Assembly (NCBI RefSeq): GCF_900636915.1
Contig: NZ_LR134327.1
Location: 1,860,001 to 1,924,000, forward strand
DNA length: 64,000 nt
Direction of reading: 5' to 3'
From: Aggregatibacter aphrophilus ATCC 33389
GTDB lineage: Bacteria; Pseudomonadota; Gammaproteobacteria; Enterobacterales; Pasteurellaceae
Under the pieces are notes generated by a model. That model made no database searches and was not told where the DNA came from. It saw nothing but the letters and a program-made list of their open reading frames with translations. Made by a program: the position numbers and the translations under genes. Numbering within the stretch: position 1 is the first letter of the stretch; every line of letters starts with the position of its first letter. Positions 36,779-46,293 of the stretch are shown here, piece by piece.

Positions 36779-36808
36779 AAAATACGCCCTCGCAAGGCGT
36801 ATTTTTTT
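36779..36808 (+). terminator. Terminator upstream of the ligase gene
   Basis: AAAATACGCC / GGCGTATTTT stem (10 bp) with a 7-base loop and T-run. It ends transcription from the polysaccharide operon about 120 bases after its last gene. Confidence 0.82.
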
Positions 36809-36912
36809 ATTCTTTTTTCTTTTATCTTCGATCTGCTTCACAAAAATCTTGTCTTTTCATGGTTGTCTCTTTGCCCTGTCGCTAATCTTCTTTTTATTTA
36901 AAGGAACGTAAT

Positions 36913-37740
36913 ATGCGCCACTTCACTTCATTTTTTGCCTTACTCTTTTTTCATCTTATTTGTTACGCAGAAAAACCTGACCTAATGCTATTAGAATCCT
37001 ACAAAAACCAGAATGTGACAGGATGGGTTATGAGCGAAAAATTAGATGGTGTTCGTGGCTACTGGGACGGCAAACAACTCTTTACCCGTGGGGGAGTAAC
37101 ACTATCGCCACCAAAAGATTTTTTAGCCGAATTTCCTCCTTTTGCCATTGACGGAGAATTGTTTAGCCAACGTGATCAATTTGCAGAAATTTCCTCTATT
37201 GTTCGCTCTCAACAGGATAAAGGTTGGCATAAATTAAAGCTTCATGTGTTTGATGTTCCTGATGCCAACGGCAATTTATTTGAACGCTTAGACCAATTAA
37301 AAGCCTACTTAGCGCAGCATCCTTCAGCACCTATTGAAATCATTACGCAGATTCCCATCGAAAATCCGCAACACATTCAACAATTTTTACAACAGGTTGA
37401 ACAAACGAAAGGCGAAGGAGTGATCATCCGTAACCCAAACGCACCTTATGAACGAAAACGCAGTACACAAATTCTTAAACTAAAGACCGCACTTGATGAA
37501 GAATGTACGGTCATTGCTCATCATGCCGGTAAAGGACAATTTGAAAATGTCATGGGATCGCTCACCTGTGAAAATCATCTAGGTCAATTTAAAATTGGTT
37601 CGGGATTCAAACTGGAGGAGCGAATCAATCCGCCGCCAGTCGGTTCACAAATTACTTATAAATATCGTGGCTTAACTAACAAAGGAAAACCAAGATTTGC
37701 GACCTTTTGGCGAATTGCCGCTCAAGAAAAAACACCTTAA
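36913..37740 (+). CDS. ligE: Exported ATP-dependent DNA ligase (Lig E type)
   Basis: A 275-residue minimal ATP-dependent DNA ligase. A signal peptide (about 1-19, ending ICYA) precedes the nucleotidyltransferase domain with adenylation motif SEKLDGVRGYWDG (Lys43). Further motifs are FTRGGV, FAIDGEL, GEGVIIRNP and ILKLK, and a short OB-fold completes the ligase. It has no extra domains. Such Lig E proteins occur in naturally competent Gram-negatives including Haemophilus and Neisseria and are thought to work in the periplasm. A link to DNA uptake is plausible but not shown here. Confidence 0.9.
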   Translation: MRHFTSFFALLFFHLICYAEKPDLMLLESYKNQNVTGWVMSEKLDGVRGYWDGKQLFTRGGVTLSPPKDFLAEFPPFAIDGELFSQRDQFAEISSIVRSQQDKGWHKLKLHVFDVPDANGNLFERLDQLKAYLAQHPSAPIEIITQIPIENPQHIQQFLQQVEQTKGEGVIIRNPNAPYERKRSTQILKLKTALDEECTVIAHHAGKGQFENVMGSLTCENHLGQFKIGSGFKLEERINPPPVGSQITYKYRGLTNKGKPRFATFWRIAAQEKTP

Positions 37741-37923
37741 AAAGTGCATCTTAAAATACTCATAAATCACTTATGTCATTTATTTGTTGCGTCGGCGCTG
37801 TTGGCATAGTCAACGTTCAGAAATAGATTTTTTTGTGACCGCACTTCTATATCTATTCGTTTAAATTTCAATATGATAGAATGCGTAAAATTTGATCATC
37901 TAACCAAAATAAGGAACTTAAAT

Positions 37924-39471
37924 ATGAAAAAATCAGCTGTGGCATTAGGTATAATCGCCGTTTTAGGGGGAGCTTGGGCTGGCGTGACTTGGTATTCCGG
38001 CAAAACGGCAGAACAACAATTTCACGCGAAAATCAACCAAATCAACGAAAAGTTAGATCGTTTTTTTAGCACACCAAATGTGAAATCTACTGGAACTGTA
38101 AAAATTGATAACGCAAAATTTCAACGCGGCTTTTTTAGTTCTAATATTAGCTATGAGCTCGTTTTCTCATCTAATGAAAGCGATAACATCAACACAGTCC
38201 CATTTAACGGCAAACTTTACCATGGCCCGTTACCAATAAATCAACTTAGCCAATTCAACTTTACACCGGTGATGTTTTCAACAGAAACCGAAGTCACAAA
38301 AACCGAACAAAATAAAGAATGGTTTGGTAAAAATGGAAAAAGCCCACTATATTCTAATTTTTCCATGAGCTATAACAAACAGGTGTCAGGAAATCTGAAT
38401 TCTGAAGTCAATACACATATTGACGGTGGAGACATTGACTGGAAATTCACGGCCAATTATGACATTGATGAAAACGGTTTTGGGAAAGTGGATATTTTCT
38501 CTCCTTATGCAAAATTAGTTTTTCCAAAGGTGGAACAAACAATCCAAAATGAGAAGAAAAACGATCTCCAAAATGGAATTTTTGAATTTACTGATTCACA
38601 AACCTCCCTAAATTGGGATCGCGCATCAGCCGAACTGGATAAAATTATCGTTGGTAACTACAGCACTAAACTTGCAAATATGCGATTTAGCGCCAAAGAT
38701 AATGACAAAGATATTTTGTTAGAAATGAAAGATATTCAATCAGACATTAACGGCAAAATAAAAGATAACTTTGTTGATTATGACTTCACTTACAAACTCG
38801 GCGGAATACGTTTTGTTTCCGATAGTCAAGAAAACTTCTCTATCAACGACAGTATTTTTAATATTCAATTTAATCACTTGGCGGCAAAACCGCTAAATAT
38901 TATTCTCACTGAAGCGGCCAAGGTTGCCGAGAGCGATAAAAAACAAGATACTCCATCTGAAGAAGTATTCCAGGCATTTATAGAACTTTCCCAAAAACAG
39001 CCTCAAGTGAAAATTGCCCCCTTCAAATTATCGAACAAGGGAGGGAAACTCAGTGCCGATTTAGATATTGAATTTGCACCGGGTGATTTACAGGCTAAAA
39101 TCCAATCTAATAAGGTGTTAGAAATGTTTAAGCAATTTGCTCTAAACATTAATTTAGATAACCCTGCAATTTTAGATTTTATTACTCAAGCAAAACGTCT
39201 AGATACCAATGTCACCATGCAGGAAACTCCGGAGAAAGAAGCAGAGAAAACACTACGTGAATTCTTATCACTCGCTGAAAGCACTCCGTTGTTTGTGGTT
39301 GATGATAAAAGCATAAAACTCAATGCTAAATTAGAAAACAACAAAATCAACCTCAATGGCAATATGCTATCTTGGGAAGAGTTTGTTATGATGGTAGCAA
39401 TGGTTCCAAACTCGATTCCTGATGAAACTCTGGAAGAATCCGAAACACCGGAAATGCCGGAAACCAAATAA
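37924..39471 (+). CDS. YdgA-like DUF945 family protein
   Basis: A 515-residue exported or membrane-anchored protein. The N-terminal MKKSAVALGIIAVLGGAWAG is an uncleaved-signal-type segment, followed by TWYSGKTAE, the DUF945 opening. The body is rich in beta-strand-like, Asn/Lys-rich sequence and the C-terminus is acidic. DUF945 proteins lack an assigned biochemical role. The ATG at 37924 has AAGGA 8 bases upstream; the longer open frame starting earlier is not supported. Confidence 0.82.
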   Translation: MKKSAVALGIIAVLGGAWAGVTWYSGKTAEQQFHAKINQINEKLDRFFSTPNVKSTGTVKIDNAKFQRGFFSSNISYELVFSSNESDNINTVPFNGKLYHGPLPINQLSQFNFTPVMFSTETEVTKTEQNKEWFGKNGKSPLYSNFSMSYNKQVSGNLNSEVNTHIDGGDIDWKFTANYDIDENGFGKVDIFSPYAKLVFPKVEQTIQNEKKNDLQNGIFEFTDSQTSLNWDRASAELDKIIVGNYSTKLANMRFSAKDNDKDILLEMKDIQSDINGKIKDNFVDYDFTYKLGGIRFVSDSQENFSINDSIFNIQFNHLAAKPLNIILTEAAKVAESDKKQDTPSEEVFQAFIELSQKQPQVKIAPFKLSNKGGKLSADLDIEFAPGDLQAKIQSNKVLEMFKQFALNINLDNPAILDFITQAKRLDTNVTMQETPEKEAEKTLREFLSLAESTPLFVVDDKSIKLNAKLENNKINLNGNMLSWEEFVMMVAMVPNSIPDETLEESETPEMPETK

Positions 39472-39485
39472 GCGGCATGAATAAA

Positions 39486-39527
39486 AAAGTGCGGTCAAAA
39501 ATTTAAATGTTTTTTTGACCGCACTTT
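39486..39527. terminator. Uptake-word dyad terminator
   Basis: AAAGTGCGGTCAAAAA (39486-39501) pairs perfectly with TTTTTGACCGCACTTT (39512-39527), between the convergent DUF945 and uvrD genes. Both arms contain the full uptake core. Confidence 0.88.
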
Positions 39528-39547
39528 ATTTTATGGATAACCGGAAA

Positions 39548-41722
39548 TCAAACTTTCTCCAACTTCGCCAAATGAGCAATCAGCCATTTTATCCCTTGAT
39601 TCTGGAAAGCGATTTGTAAGCGCAAATTATTGTCCGCACCTTCTACATTGATCACCGTGCCAAAACCGAATTTTTCATGTTTCACTTTTTGCCCCATTTT
39701 CCATTCGCTTTCATTAGCGTTCGGCGAAACGCTACCTACTTTGGCTTGATTCAAGGCGCGTGTAACGGTGCCACGTAAACGGATTTCCTGCAAACATTGT
39801 GGTGGTAATTCTGTGATAAAACGAGAAGGCAAATGACGTTCTTCTTTGCCATATAAACGACGACTTTCTGCGTAAGAAATGGTGAGTTTTTGTTTGGCAC
39901 GGGTAATCCCCACATAAGCCAAACGACGTTCTTCTTCCAAACGCCCGGCTTCTTCAAAAGAGCGGAAACTTGGGAATAATCCCTCTTCCACGCCAATCAT
40001 GAAGACTCGTGGAAACTCCAAGCCTTTTGCCGAGTGCAAGGTCATCATTTCCACACAAGCTTGATGCGGTGCCGCTTGTTCTTCGCCGGCTTCTAACGAG
40101 GCGTGCGTCAAGAAAGCTGTAAGTTCTGTCATGTCTTCCGCCTCTTCAGGCTTGATAAATTCGCGGGCGGCAGAGACCAACTCTTCTAAGTTTTCAATGC
40201 GCACTTCGCCTTTTTCGCCCTTTTCCTGTTTGTAAATTTCATACAAGCCGGAATGCTTAATAACAAAATCGGTTTGTGCAAACAACGGCATTTCTTCCGT
40301 ATCCCGTTGCAGAGAATTGATTAACTCCATAAAGCGAAGTAAGGCGGTCGCGGCGCGGCCTGCCAGTTTATTTTCCTGTAACGCCAAATTTGTGGCTTGC
40401 CATAACGTGATTTGATGTTCACGAGTCAGATTACGCAAGGTGTCCAACGTGCGATCGCCAACGCCCCGTGGTGGCGTATTAATAACGCGCTCAAAGGCGG
40501 CATCGTCTTGGCGATTAGCAATTAAGCGCAAATAGGCCAATGCATCCTTAATTTCCTGACGTTCGAAGAAGCGCATGCCACCATAAATACGGTACGGAAT
40601 TTGTGAACGAATTAACGCTTCCTCAATCACCCGTGATTGACTGTTACTGCGATATAAAATGGCGCAATCATTCAGTTTGCCGCCGTCTTCAATCCAAGTT
40701 TTAATTTGTGAGGCAACGAACAGCGCTTCATCCAATTCGTTAAAAGCCGCATAAATGCCTACTGGCTCACCTTGATTACCTTCCGACCACAAATTTTTTC
40801 CTAGTCGATTGTTGTTATTGGAAATCAGCTCATTCGCCGCTTGCAAAATATTCATAGTGGAACGGTAATTTTGCTCTAATCGAATGGTTTCTGCATTGGC
40901 AAATTCTTTTAAAAATAACTGAATATTTTCGATTTTTGCACCACGCCAGCCATAAATAGATTGGTCGTCATCGCCCACAATCATTACTTTGCCGGTTTTG
41001 CCCGCCAACAAACGAATCCATTCATATTGAATTTTGTTGGTGTCTTGAAACTCATCCACCAAAATATGCTGAAAACGTTGTTGGTAACGTTGTAAAATCA
41101 GTGGTTTATGTAAAAACAATTCGTACGAGCGCAATAAAATTTCAGCAAAATCCACCAATCCTGCACGATCGCAAGCATCTTGATAAATCTGATAAATTCG
41201 AATCCACTCGCGTTCTTGACGATCGTGATGATCGTCAATTTGATTCGGGCGCAAGCCTTCGTCTTTTTTATTATTGATATACCAAGCGGCTTGTTTTGGC
41301 GGGAAACTTTTTTCGTCAAAATGATGTAATTTCATGAGGCGTTTGAGTAAACGCAATTGGTCTTCCGAATCTAAAATCTGGAAATCTTGCGGCAAATCCG
41401 CATCAAGATGATGGGCACGCAGAAGTCGATGAGCGATACTGTGAAAGGTGCCGACCCACATACCAAACAAACGCTGATTGCCGTCGGACAAGACGGATTC
41501 AATACGATGACGCATTTCTGCGGCAGCTTTGTTGGTGAAGGTCACCGCCATAATGCTCCCTTCGGAGACACCTTCAACACCAATCAACCATGCGATTCGG
41601 TGCGTCAAAACACGGGTTTTACCACTCCCTGCGCCCGCCAACACCAAATAATTGCCCAACGGCGCACTCACCGCTTCCCGTTGTTTATCGTTTAAACCAT
41701 CTAATAATTCTGCGAAATCCAT
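39548..41722 (-). CDS. uvrD: DNA helicase II
   Basis: SF1A helicase of nucleotide excision and mismatch repair. The 724 residues match UvrD. It has Walker A LAGAGSGKTRVL, motif II ILVDEFQDTN, motif III GDDDQSIYGWRGA, motif IV EQNYRSTMNIL and motif VI YVGITRAKQKL. The C-terminal Tudor-like tail ends GIKWLIAHLAKLEKV, matching the UvrD end that contacts RNA polymerase. Single gene; no LexA box was examined in detail. Confidence 0.96.
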   Translation of the reverse strand: MDFAELLDGLNDKQREAVSAPLGNYLVLAGAGSGKTRVLTHRIAWLIGVEGVSEGSIMAVTFTNKAAAEMRHRIESVLSDGNQRLFGMWVGTFHSIAHRLLRAHHLDADLPQDFQILDSEDQLRLLKRLMKLHHFDEKSFPPKQAAWYINNKKDEGLRPNQIDDHHDRQEREWIRIYQIYQDACDRAGLVDFAEILLRSYELFLHKPLILQRYQQRFQHILVDEFQDTNKIQYEWIRLLAGKTGKVMIVGDDDQSIYGWRGAKIENIQLFLKEFANAETIRLEQNYRSTMNILQAANELISNNNNRLGKNLWSEGNQGEPVGIYAAFNELDEALFVASQIKTWIEDGGKLNDCAILYRSNSQSRVIEEALIRSQIPYRIYGGMRFFERQEIKDALAYLRLIANRQDDAAFERVINTPPRGVGDRTLDTLRNLTREHQITLWQATNLALQENKLAGRAATALLRFMELINSLQRDTEEMPLFAQTDFVIKHSGLYEIYKQEKGEKGEVRIENLEELVSAAREFIKPEEAEDMTELTAFLTHASLEAGEEQAAPHQACVEMMTLHSAKGLEFPRVFMIGVEEGLFPSFRSFEEAGRLEEERRLAYVGITRAKQKLTISYAESRRLYGKEERHLPSRFITELPPQCLQEIRLRGTVTRALNQAKVGSVSPNANESEWKMGQKVKHEKFGFGTVINVEGADNNLRLQIAFQNQGIKWLIAHLAKLEKV

Positions 41723-41840
41723 TATTTTTACTCACAAATACTGTTTTTTTGTACAGGCGAAATTATAACGAGTTTTGGTAAAAACTCAATGAAGGAAAGG
41801 GAAAAGAAGAAAAAGTGCGGTGGTTTTTTCCGATGTTTTT

Positions 41841-41873
41841 CCATAAAAAAGCGCACCGTAAAAGATGCGCTTT
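41841..41873 (-). terminator. Terminator of the gluconate permease gene
   Basis: On the minus strand, stem AAAGCGCA / TGCGCTTT (arms 41848-41855 and 41866-41873) is followed by a 6-T run, 17 bases past the stop codon. Confidence 0.75.
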
Positions 41874-41889
41874 AGTAAAACAGGAAGAA

Positions 41890-43239
41890 TTAGAAAATAA
41901 TGCTGCCGATTAATGCAATGATAAAACCGACAAAGCCGATTGAGGTCTCCAACATAGTCCAGGTTTTTAACGTGGTTTTGGTGTCCATTTCCAAAAAGCG
42001 ACTCATTAACCAAAATCCGCTGTCATTCACATGAGAGAACACCGTGGCGCCGGAGGCTATGGAGATCACGATAAAGCATAAATCCAATTGGCTAAGATCA
42101 GTCGCCGCAGCAACGGTCGGTGCGATTAATGCGGAGGCGGTAGTTAATGCTACCGTTGCCGAGCCTTGTGCCACGCGCAATGCCATGGAAATAATAAAGG
42201 CGGCAATAATAATTGGCATACCGGTATTGGATAACATGGCGGACAATTCATCGCCGATACCGCCGGCACGTAATACGCCACCGAACATACCGCCAGCCCC
42301 GGTGACCAAAATAATGGAGCAAATTGGTCCGAGCGCACTGTTGCAGAGGCTTTCGATTTGTTCGTAGCTACGTTCACCACGCAATAAAGCAATGGCGATT
42401 AACAACGTAATCAATAAGGCAATGGGCGTTTTACCAATTAAACGCAAGCTTTGCACCCACAAGGCTGAACCGTCGATGACTTTTGCTACGCTGAGCGTAT
42501 TTAAACCGGTATCAAACAAAATTAAGAAAATCGGTAAAACCAAGATAAATAATACGCGTCCAAACGGTGGCGGGTTTTGAACGGAAGTTTCGCTAATAGC
42601 AGAACTATTCAAAAAGGTTTTCGGCAGTTCCACAAAGAATTTTTTGCTGATGTACATACTGAACAAATATGTCCCGATATACCAAGTTGGAATAGCACAA
42701 ATTAACCCGACAAGCACCATCAACCCCATATTTACACCAAGCAAATCTCCGGAAGCAACCGGGCCGGGATGCGGCGGTAAAAAGGCGTGCATGACGGCGA
42801 AGGCACCGGCGACCGGAAAGGCGTAACGTAAGACGGAACCACCAAAGCGTTTTGCCACGCTAAAGACGATTGGCAACATCACCACCAAACCGGCATCAAA
42901 GAAAATCGGGAAACCGAATAATAAGGCGGCAACCCCAAGGGCAAAAGGCGCTTTTTGTTCGCCAAATTTATTGATTAAGGTATCGGCAAGCACTTTTGCT
43001 CCGCCGGTCACTTCAAGTAAACGCCCAATCATGGCCCCCAAACCAACCAACAAGGCAACCGATGCCAACGTATTGCCGAAGCCGGTTAATAGCGTCGGTA
43101 AAATCTTGTCAACGGAAATACCCGCGGCAATTGCGGTCAATAAACTGACTAACACCAATGCGACAAAGGCGTGCATTTTAAATTTAATGATGAGTAGCAG
43201 TAATAAAAGTACAGCTGCGATCATGATGAAAATTAACAT
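41890..43239 (-). CDS. gntP: Gluconate:H+ symporter, GntP family
   Basis: A 449-residue inner-membrane permease of the GntP family with about twelve to fourteen helices. The motif FGFPIFFDAGLVVMLPIVFS and HAFLPPHPGPVA are diagnostic for gluconate permeases (GntT/GntU/GntP). Substrate assignment is strengthened by gntK and gntR next to it. It diverges from gntK across a gap with two GntR operators and a CRP site. Which E. coli paralogue it matches best cannot be settled by eye. Confidence 0.9.
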   Translation of the reverse strand: MLIFIMIAAVLLLLLLIIKFKMHAFVALVLVSLLTAIAAGISVDKILPTLLTGFGNTLASVALLVGLGAMIGRLLEVTGGAKVLADTLINKFGEQKAPFALGVAALLFGFPIFFDAGLVVMLPIVFSVAKRFGGSVLRYAFPVAGAFAVMHAFLPPHPGPVASGDLLGVNMGLMVLVGLICAIPTWYIGTYLFSMYISKKFFVELPKTFLNSSAISETSVQNPPPFGRVLFILVLPIFLILFDTGLNTLSVAKVIDGSALWVQSLRLIGKTPIALLITLLIAIALLRGERSYEQIESLCNSALGPICSIILVTGAGGMFGGVLRAGGIGDELSAMLSNTGMPIIIAAFIISMALRVAQGSATVALTTASALIAPTVAAATDLSQLDLCFIVISIASGATVFSHVNDSGFWLMSRFLEMDTKTTLKTWTMLETSIGFVGFIIALIGSIIF

Positions 43240-43260
43240 AATTCGTCCTCATGCTAAAAA

Positions 43261-43276
43261 ATGTTACTGGTAACAT
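43261..43276. promoter_or_regulatory. GntR operator 1
   Basis: ATGTTACTGGTAACAT is a near-perfect palindrome matching the GntR-type operator (ATGTTACCGGTAACAT pattern), 21 bases before the permease start. Confidence 0.8.
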
Positions 43277-43317
43277 ACCTTTTATGGCAATATTGGTAAA
43301 TAGACATCATTAAGAAC

Positions 43318-43333
43318 TGTGATCACAATCACA
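43318..43333. promoter_or_regulatory. CRP site between the gluconate genes
   Basis: TGTGATCACAATCACA fits TGTGA-N6-TCACA without mismatch, midway between the divergent permease and kinase genes, so catabolite control of both is likely. Confidence 0.75.
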
Positions 43334-43390
43334 AAAAATATATTTATGCTTAATTCATCTTCAAAAACGGACACTTTATAGTCCAAAAAG

Positions 43391-43407
43391 ATTGTTACCG
43401 ATAACAT
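43391..43407. promoter_or_regulatory. GntR operator 2
   Basis: ATTGTTACCGATAACAT is a second GntR-like palindrome, 46 bases before the gntK start. Paired operators could allow looping repression. Confidence 0.78.
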
Positions 43408-43453
43408 TTTTGCGCTAAGCTAAGTCTATTAAAAATCAGAGAAGGAGAAACAC

Positions 43454-43972
43454 ATGGCGGCAGGTAAAAGTTTTATTTTAATGGGGGTATCCAGCACCGG
43501 TAAAACGTCCGTGGGGACGGAAGTCGCGCATCGTCTGGGGATAAAACTGATTGACGGAGACGATCTGCATCCTCGCGCCAATATCATTAAGATGGGAGAA
43601 GGCCATCCATTGAACGATGAAGATCGCGCACCTTGGTTGGAGCGCATTCGGGATGCGGCGTTTAGCTTGGAACATAAAAGCGAGATTGGCATTATTGTTT
43701 GTTCGGCACTGAAAAAGAAATATCGTGATCAAATTCGTGACGGCAACAGCAATGTAAAATTCCTATTTTTACACGGTTCTTATGATGTAATTTTGGAACG
43801 TATGCGCCAACGCAAAGGGCACTACATGAAAGAAAGTATGCTGAAAAGTCAGTTTGAAACGCTGGAAGTACCGGGTGCAGATGAACCTGATGTGATTCCT
43901 ATTGATATTAATACGTCTTTTGACGAAGTGGTTGAACGTTGTATTCAGGCGCTGAAGCCTTATCTCTCTTAA
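43454..43972 (+). CDS. gntK: Gluconokinase
   Basis: Phosphorylates gluconate to 6-phosphogluconate for the pentose phosphate or Entner-Doudoroff route. The 172 residues match GntK. The P-loop is GVSSTGKTSVG, and substrate-side motifs are LIDGDDLHPRANIIKM and DEDRAPWLERI, all standard for the family. The ATG follows GAAGGAGAAACAC. Expression should respond to the GntR and CRP sites upstream. Confidence 0.96.
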   Translation: MAAGKSFILMGVSSTGKTSVGTEVAHRLGIKLIDGDDLHPRANIIKMGEGHPLNDEDRAPWLERIRDAAFSLEHKSEIGIIVCSALKKKYRDQIRDGNSNVKFLFLHGSYDVILERMRQRKGHYMKESMLKSQFETLEVPGADEPDVIPIDINTSFDEVVERCIQALKPYLS

Positions 43973-44029
43973 AACAAAAAAGTGCAGTCTGTTTTTTCAA
44001 GTGTTCGAAATTATGTAGCAGTTGCACAA

Positions 44030-44115
44030 AGCTGAAATTACGGTCACTGAGCTTGTCGAAGTGTAAGTAATTTCAGCTTTTCCTATGCACAAAACTAATA
44101 CTTCGACAAGCTCAG
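44030..44115. repeat. Nested overlapping inverted repeats between gntK and gntR
   Basis: AGCTGAAATTAC (44030-44041) pairs with GTAATTTCAGCT (44066-44077), while CTGAGCTTGTCGAAG (44047-44061) pairs with CTTCGACAAGCTCAG (44101-44115). The two stems interleave and cannot form in the same simple fold. The second word is one I recall as a widespread bacterial intergenic repeat. Confidence 0.65.
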
Positions 44116-44184
44116 CAAGCGTTTTGTACATTTGCTCCGTAATACTGCAAGTGTTTTAAAGCGTCTAAAAAAACCACCGCACTT

Positions 44185-45183
44185 TTATATGCTTTCCCCT
44201 AAATGGATCTGGTAGCCTAAATTGATGATAGCGCTTTGCGCGGGAATATTATCAATTCGCGCCAGTAATTCCTGTGCAGCAACACGCCCAATGTCTAAAC
44301 GAGGTGTAATCACCGTAGCAAGTTGCGGCGTGATAGATTGACCTACATCATGTCCGTGGAAACCGGCAACAGCAATTTGCTTGGGCACTTGAATGCCTAG
44401 CCGTTGACATTCAAAAATAGCGCCAATGGCAATGTCATCATTGGTACAAAAAATACCGTCAATTTGCGGAAATGTTTCAAGTGCCTGATGCAACAAATCG
44501 CCGCCTAGCGTAAAAGAAGAATGTTCTTTAGTGGCGATCACATGTGGTGTTAACTGATGCTTTGCCATGGCGTATTCATAGCCTTGCTGACGTAAACGCG
44601 TGCGTTTATCTTGACGTGCCGCAAAATAGACTACGTTGCGATACCCACGATTAATCATAGTTTCCACCATCGCTTGTGCCGCGGCGATGTTATCAAAACC
44701 GACAACCTGTTGGATACCAACCTCGGTGGTATCCATGATTTCAATTACCGGAATATTCGCCACTTTAAGCATTTTTTTAGTTTTTTCAGAATGCTGACTT
44801 TCTGACAAAATAATGCCGTCTACGTTATAAGACAGTAGGCTTTCAATACGTCGTTCCTCTTTCTTTTCACTGTAACCGTAATGCGCCAACATGGTTTGAT
44901 AACCTGCTTTATCGGTAATTTGCTCAATACCGCGAATCACATTGGCGAACACCTGATTAGTCAACGACGGCACCAACACACCAATCGCCCGACTTTTAGC
45001 ATTGGACAAAATATCCGGTGCGCGATTAGGAATATAGCCGAAGCGTTCAATGGCTTCCGCAATGCGCGCTTGTGTGCCACTCGCCACAGAATCGGGATTG
45101 CGCAAATAGCGGCTGATGGTCATTTTCGTGATACCAAGGTAATCGGCAATATCTTGTAACGTCGGGCGTTTATTTTTTGTCAT
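44185..45183 (-). CDS. gntR: Gluconate operon repressor GntR (LacI family)
   Basis: A 332-residue LacI-type repressor. The N-terminal helix-turn-helix spans LQDIADYLGITKMTISRYLR, and the hinge is followed by a periplasmic-binding-protein-like core. NRAPDILSNAKSRAIGVLVP and GVQQVVGFDN-type stretches closely follow E. coli GntR. GVFCTNDD and AGFHGHD complete the effector domain. It should release the two operators in the permease-kinase gap when gluconate is present. Confidence 0.94.
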   Translation of the reverse strand: MTKNKRPTLQDIADYLGITKMTISRYLRNPDSVASGTQARIAEAIERFGYIPNRAPDILSNAKSRAIGVLVPSLTNQVFANVIRGIEQITDKAGYQTMLAHYGYSEKKEERRIESLLSYNVDGIILSESQHSEKTKKMLKVANIPVIEIMDTTEVGIQQVVGFDNIAAAQAMVETMINRGYRNVVYFAARQDKRTRLRQQGYEYAMAKHQLTPHVIATKEHSSFTLGGDLLHQALETFPQIDGIFCTNDDIAIGAIFECQRLGIQVPKQIAVAGFHGHDVGQSITPQLATVITPRLDIGRVAAQELLARIDNIPAQSAIINLGYQIHLGESI

Positions 45184-45233
45184 AATAAGGAAAGCCTAAT
45201 AAATACACGAGATGATTTTAGACTAAGGCAGAA

Positions 45234-46058
45234 TCAATCACAAATTGCCAAACGTTCTTTGCCGCTATACACCGTTGCCCGCCCTTCTCTGGCGAAACCA
45301 ACGAGGGTTAAATCATACTGCTCCGCCATTTGCACGGCTAAGTCCGTTGCAGCGGAAATAGCAATAAGCATTTCAATGCCACATGAAACGGTTTTTTGCA
45401 CCATTTCATAGCTGGCACGACTGGTCACCAATACGAACCCCCGAGGCTTTCCTGCTTTGGCATGCCAACCAAGCAGTTTGTCTAATGCCACATGGCGTCC
45501 TACATCTTCACGAATCGCCAATAACTCGCCTGCTATAGAGAAAAACCCCGCCGCGTGAGTTGAGCCGGTTTGTTTACCGAGTTCTTGTGCGTCATATAAT
45601 TTTTGCAAGCAAGAATCTAATTGGGCGGCATTAACCGTTAAAGTGCGGTCTAATTTTGCTATGTTTTTATAGACTTGTTGTATTTGTTCCGCACCACAAA
45701 TACCACAACCGGTACGGCCGGTTAAAGTGCGCCGATGGTCTTTCAATGCCACAAAACAGCGGGTTGCCAACTCAATTCTGGCTTCTATGCCATTACAAAC
45801 CTCTTCAATATCAATGCCATAAATGTCGGCTGGCTTATCGATAATGCCCTCCGTAAGGGAAAAACCCATGGCAAAATCGTCTAGATCCCGCGGAGAACAC
45901 ATCATCACTGTGTGGGAGATACCATTATATACCAAGGCAACTGGAACTTCTTTTGCCAAACTATCCTGTTTTTCGGAAACTGTAATGCTGTTTCCTATTG
46001 GTTTAGTATTTGTTAATTTTTTGATAAAACTAATTGTTCTTTTTGTGATCCAGCTCAA
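45234..46058 (-). CDS. fdhD: Formate dehydrogenase accessory sulfurtransferase FdhD
   Basis: Delivers sulfur to the molybdenum cofactor of formate dehydrogenases, a step needed for activity. The 274 residues match the family. The sulfur-carrying cysteine pair is in [12 protein letters not shown], and the cofactor-binding domain ends with HAAGFFSI and [13 protein letters not shown]. It diverges from fdnG as in Haemophilus. No fdhE gene follows the fdn operon here. Confidence 0.95.
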   Translation of the reverse strand: MSWITKRTISFIKKLTNTKPIGNSITVSEKQDSLAKEVPVALVYNGISHTVMMCSPRDLDDFAMGFSLTEGIIDKPADIYGIDIEEVCNGIEARIELATRCFVALKDHRRTLTGRTGCGICGAEQIQQVYKNIAKLDRTLTVNAAQLDSCLQKLYDAQELGKQTGSTHAAGFFSIAGELLAIREDVGRHVALDKLLGWHAKAGKPRGFVLVTSRASYEMVQKTVSCGIEMLIAISAATDLAVQMAEQYDLTLVGFAREGRATVYSGKERLAICD

Positions 46059-46258
46059 CTTTTTTATCCTTTTTAATTATTAGTGATTATAGATTTCTGT
46101 ACAAAAAATAGGTATTCTAGCCCCGCTAACGAATAAGTAAGTAATATTTATATATCACGTTAGGTTTTATATCGATTGCGTTTAATTGTAATACTATTTT
46201 AACAAAATCGACCACCAGATTATCTACTCAAATACGAATTTATAACTATCAAATAGAA

Positions 46259-46280
46259 ATCAACAATCCATTTTGTTGAT
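46259..46280 (+). other. Hairpin just before the fdnG ribosome site
   Basis: ATCAACAA / TTGTTGAT (8 bp) with loop TCCATT lies directly upstream of the GTGGGGAG ribosome site. It may shape translation initiation of fdnG or act as a DNA-level operator. Confidence 0.5.
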
Positions 46281-46293
46281 GTGGGGAGTATTT

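Noticed and set aside
36716..36901. 61-codon frame upstream of the DNA ligase gene
   Set aside because: It spans the terminator at 36779-36808 and has no ribosome site.
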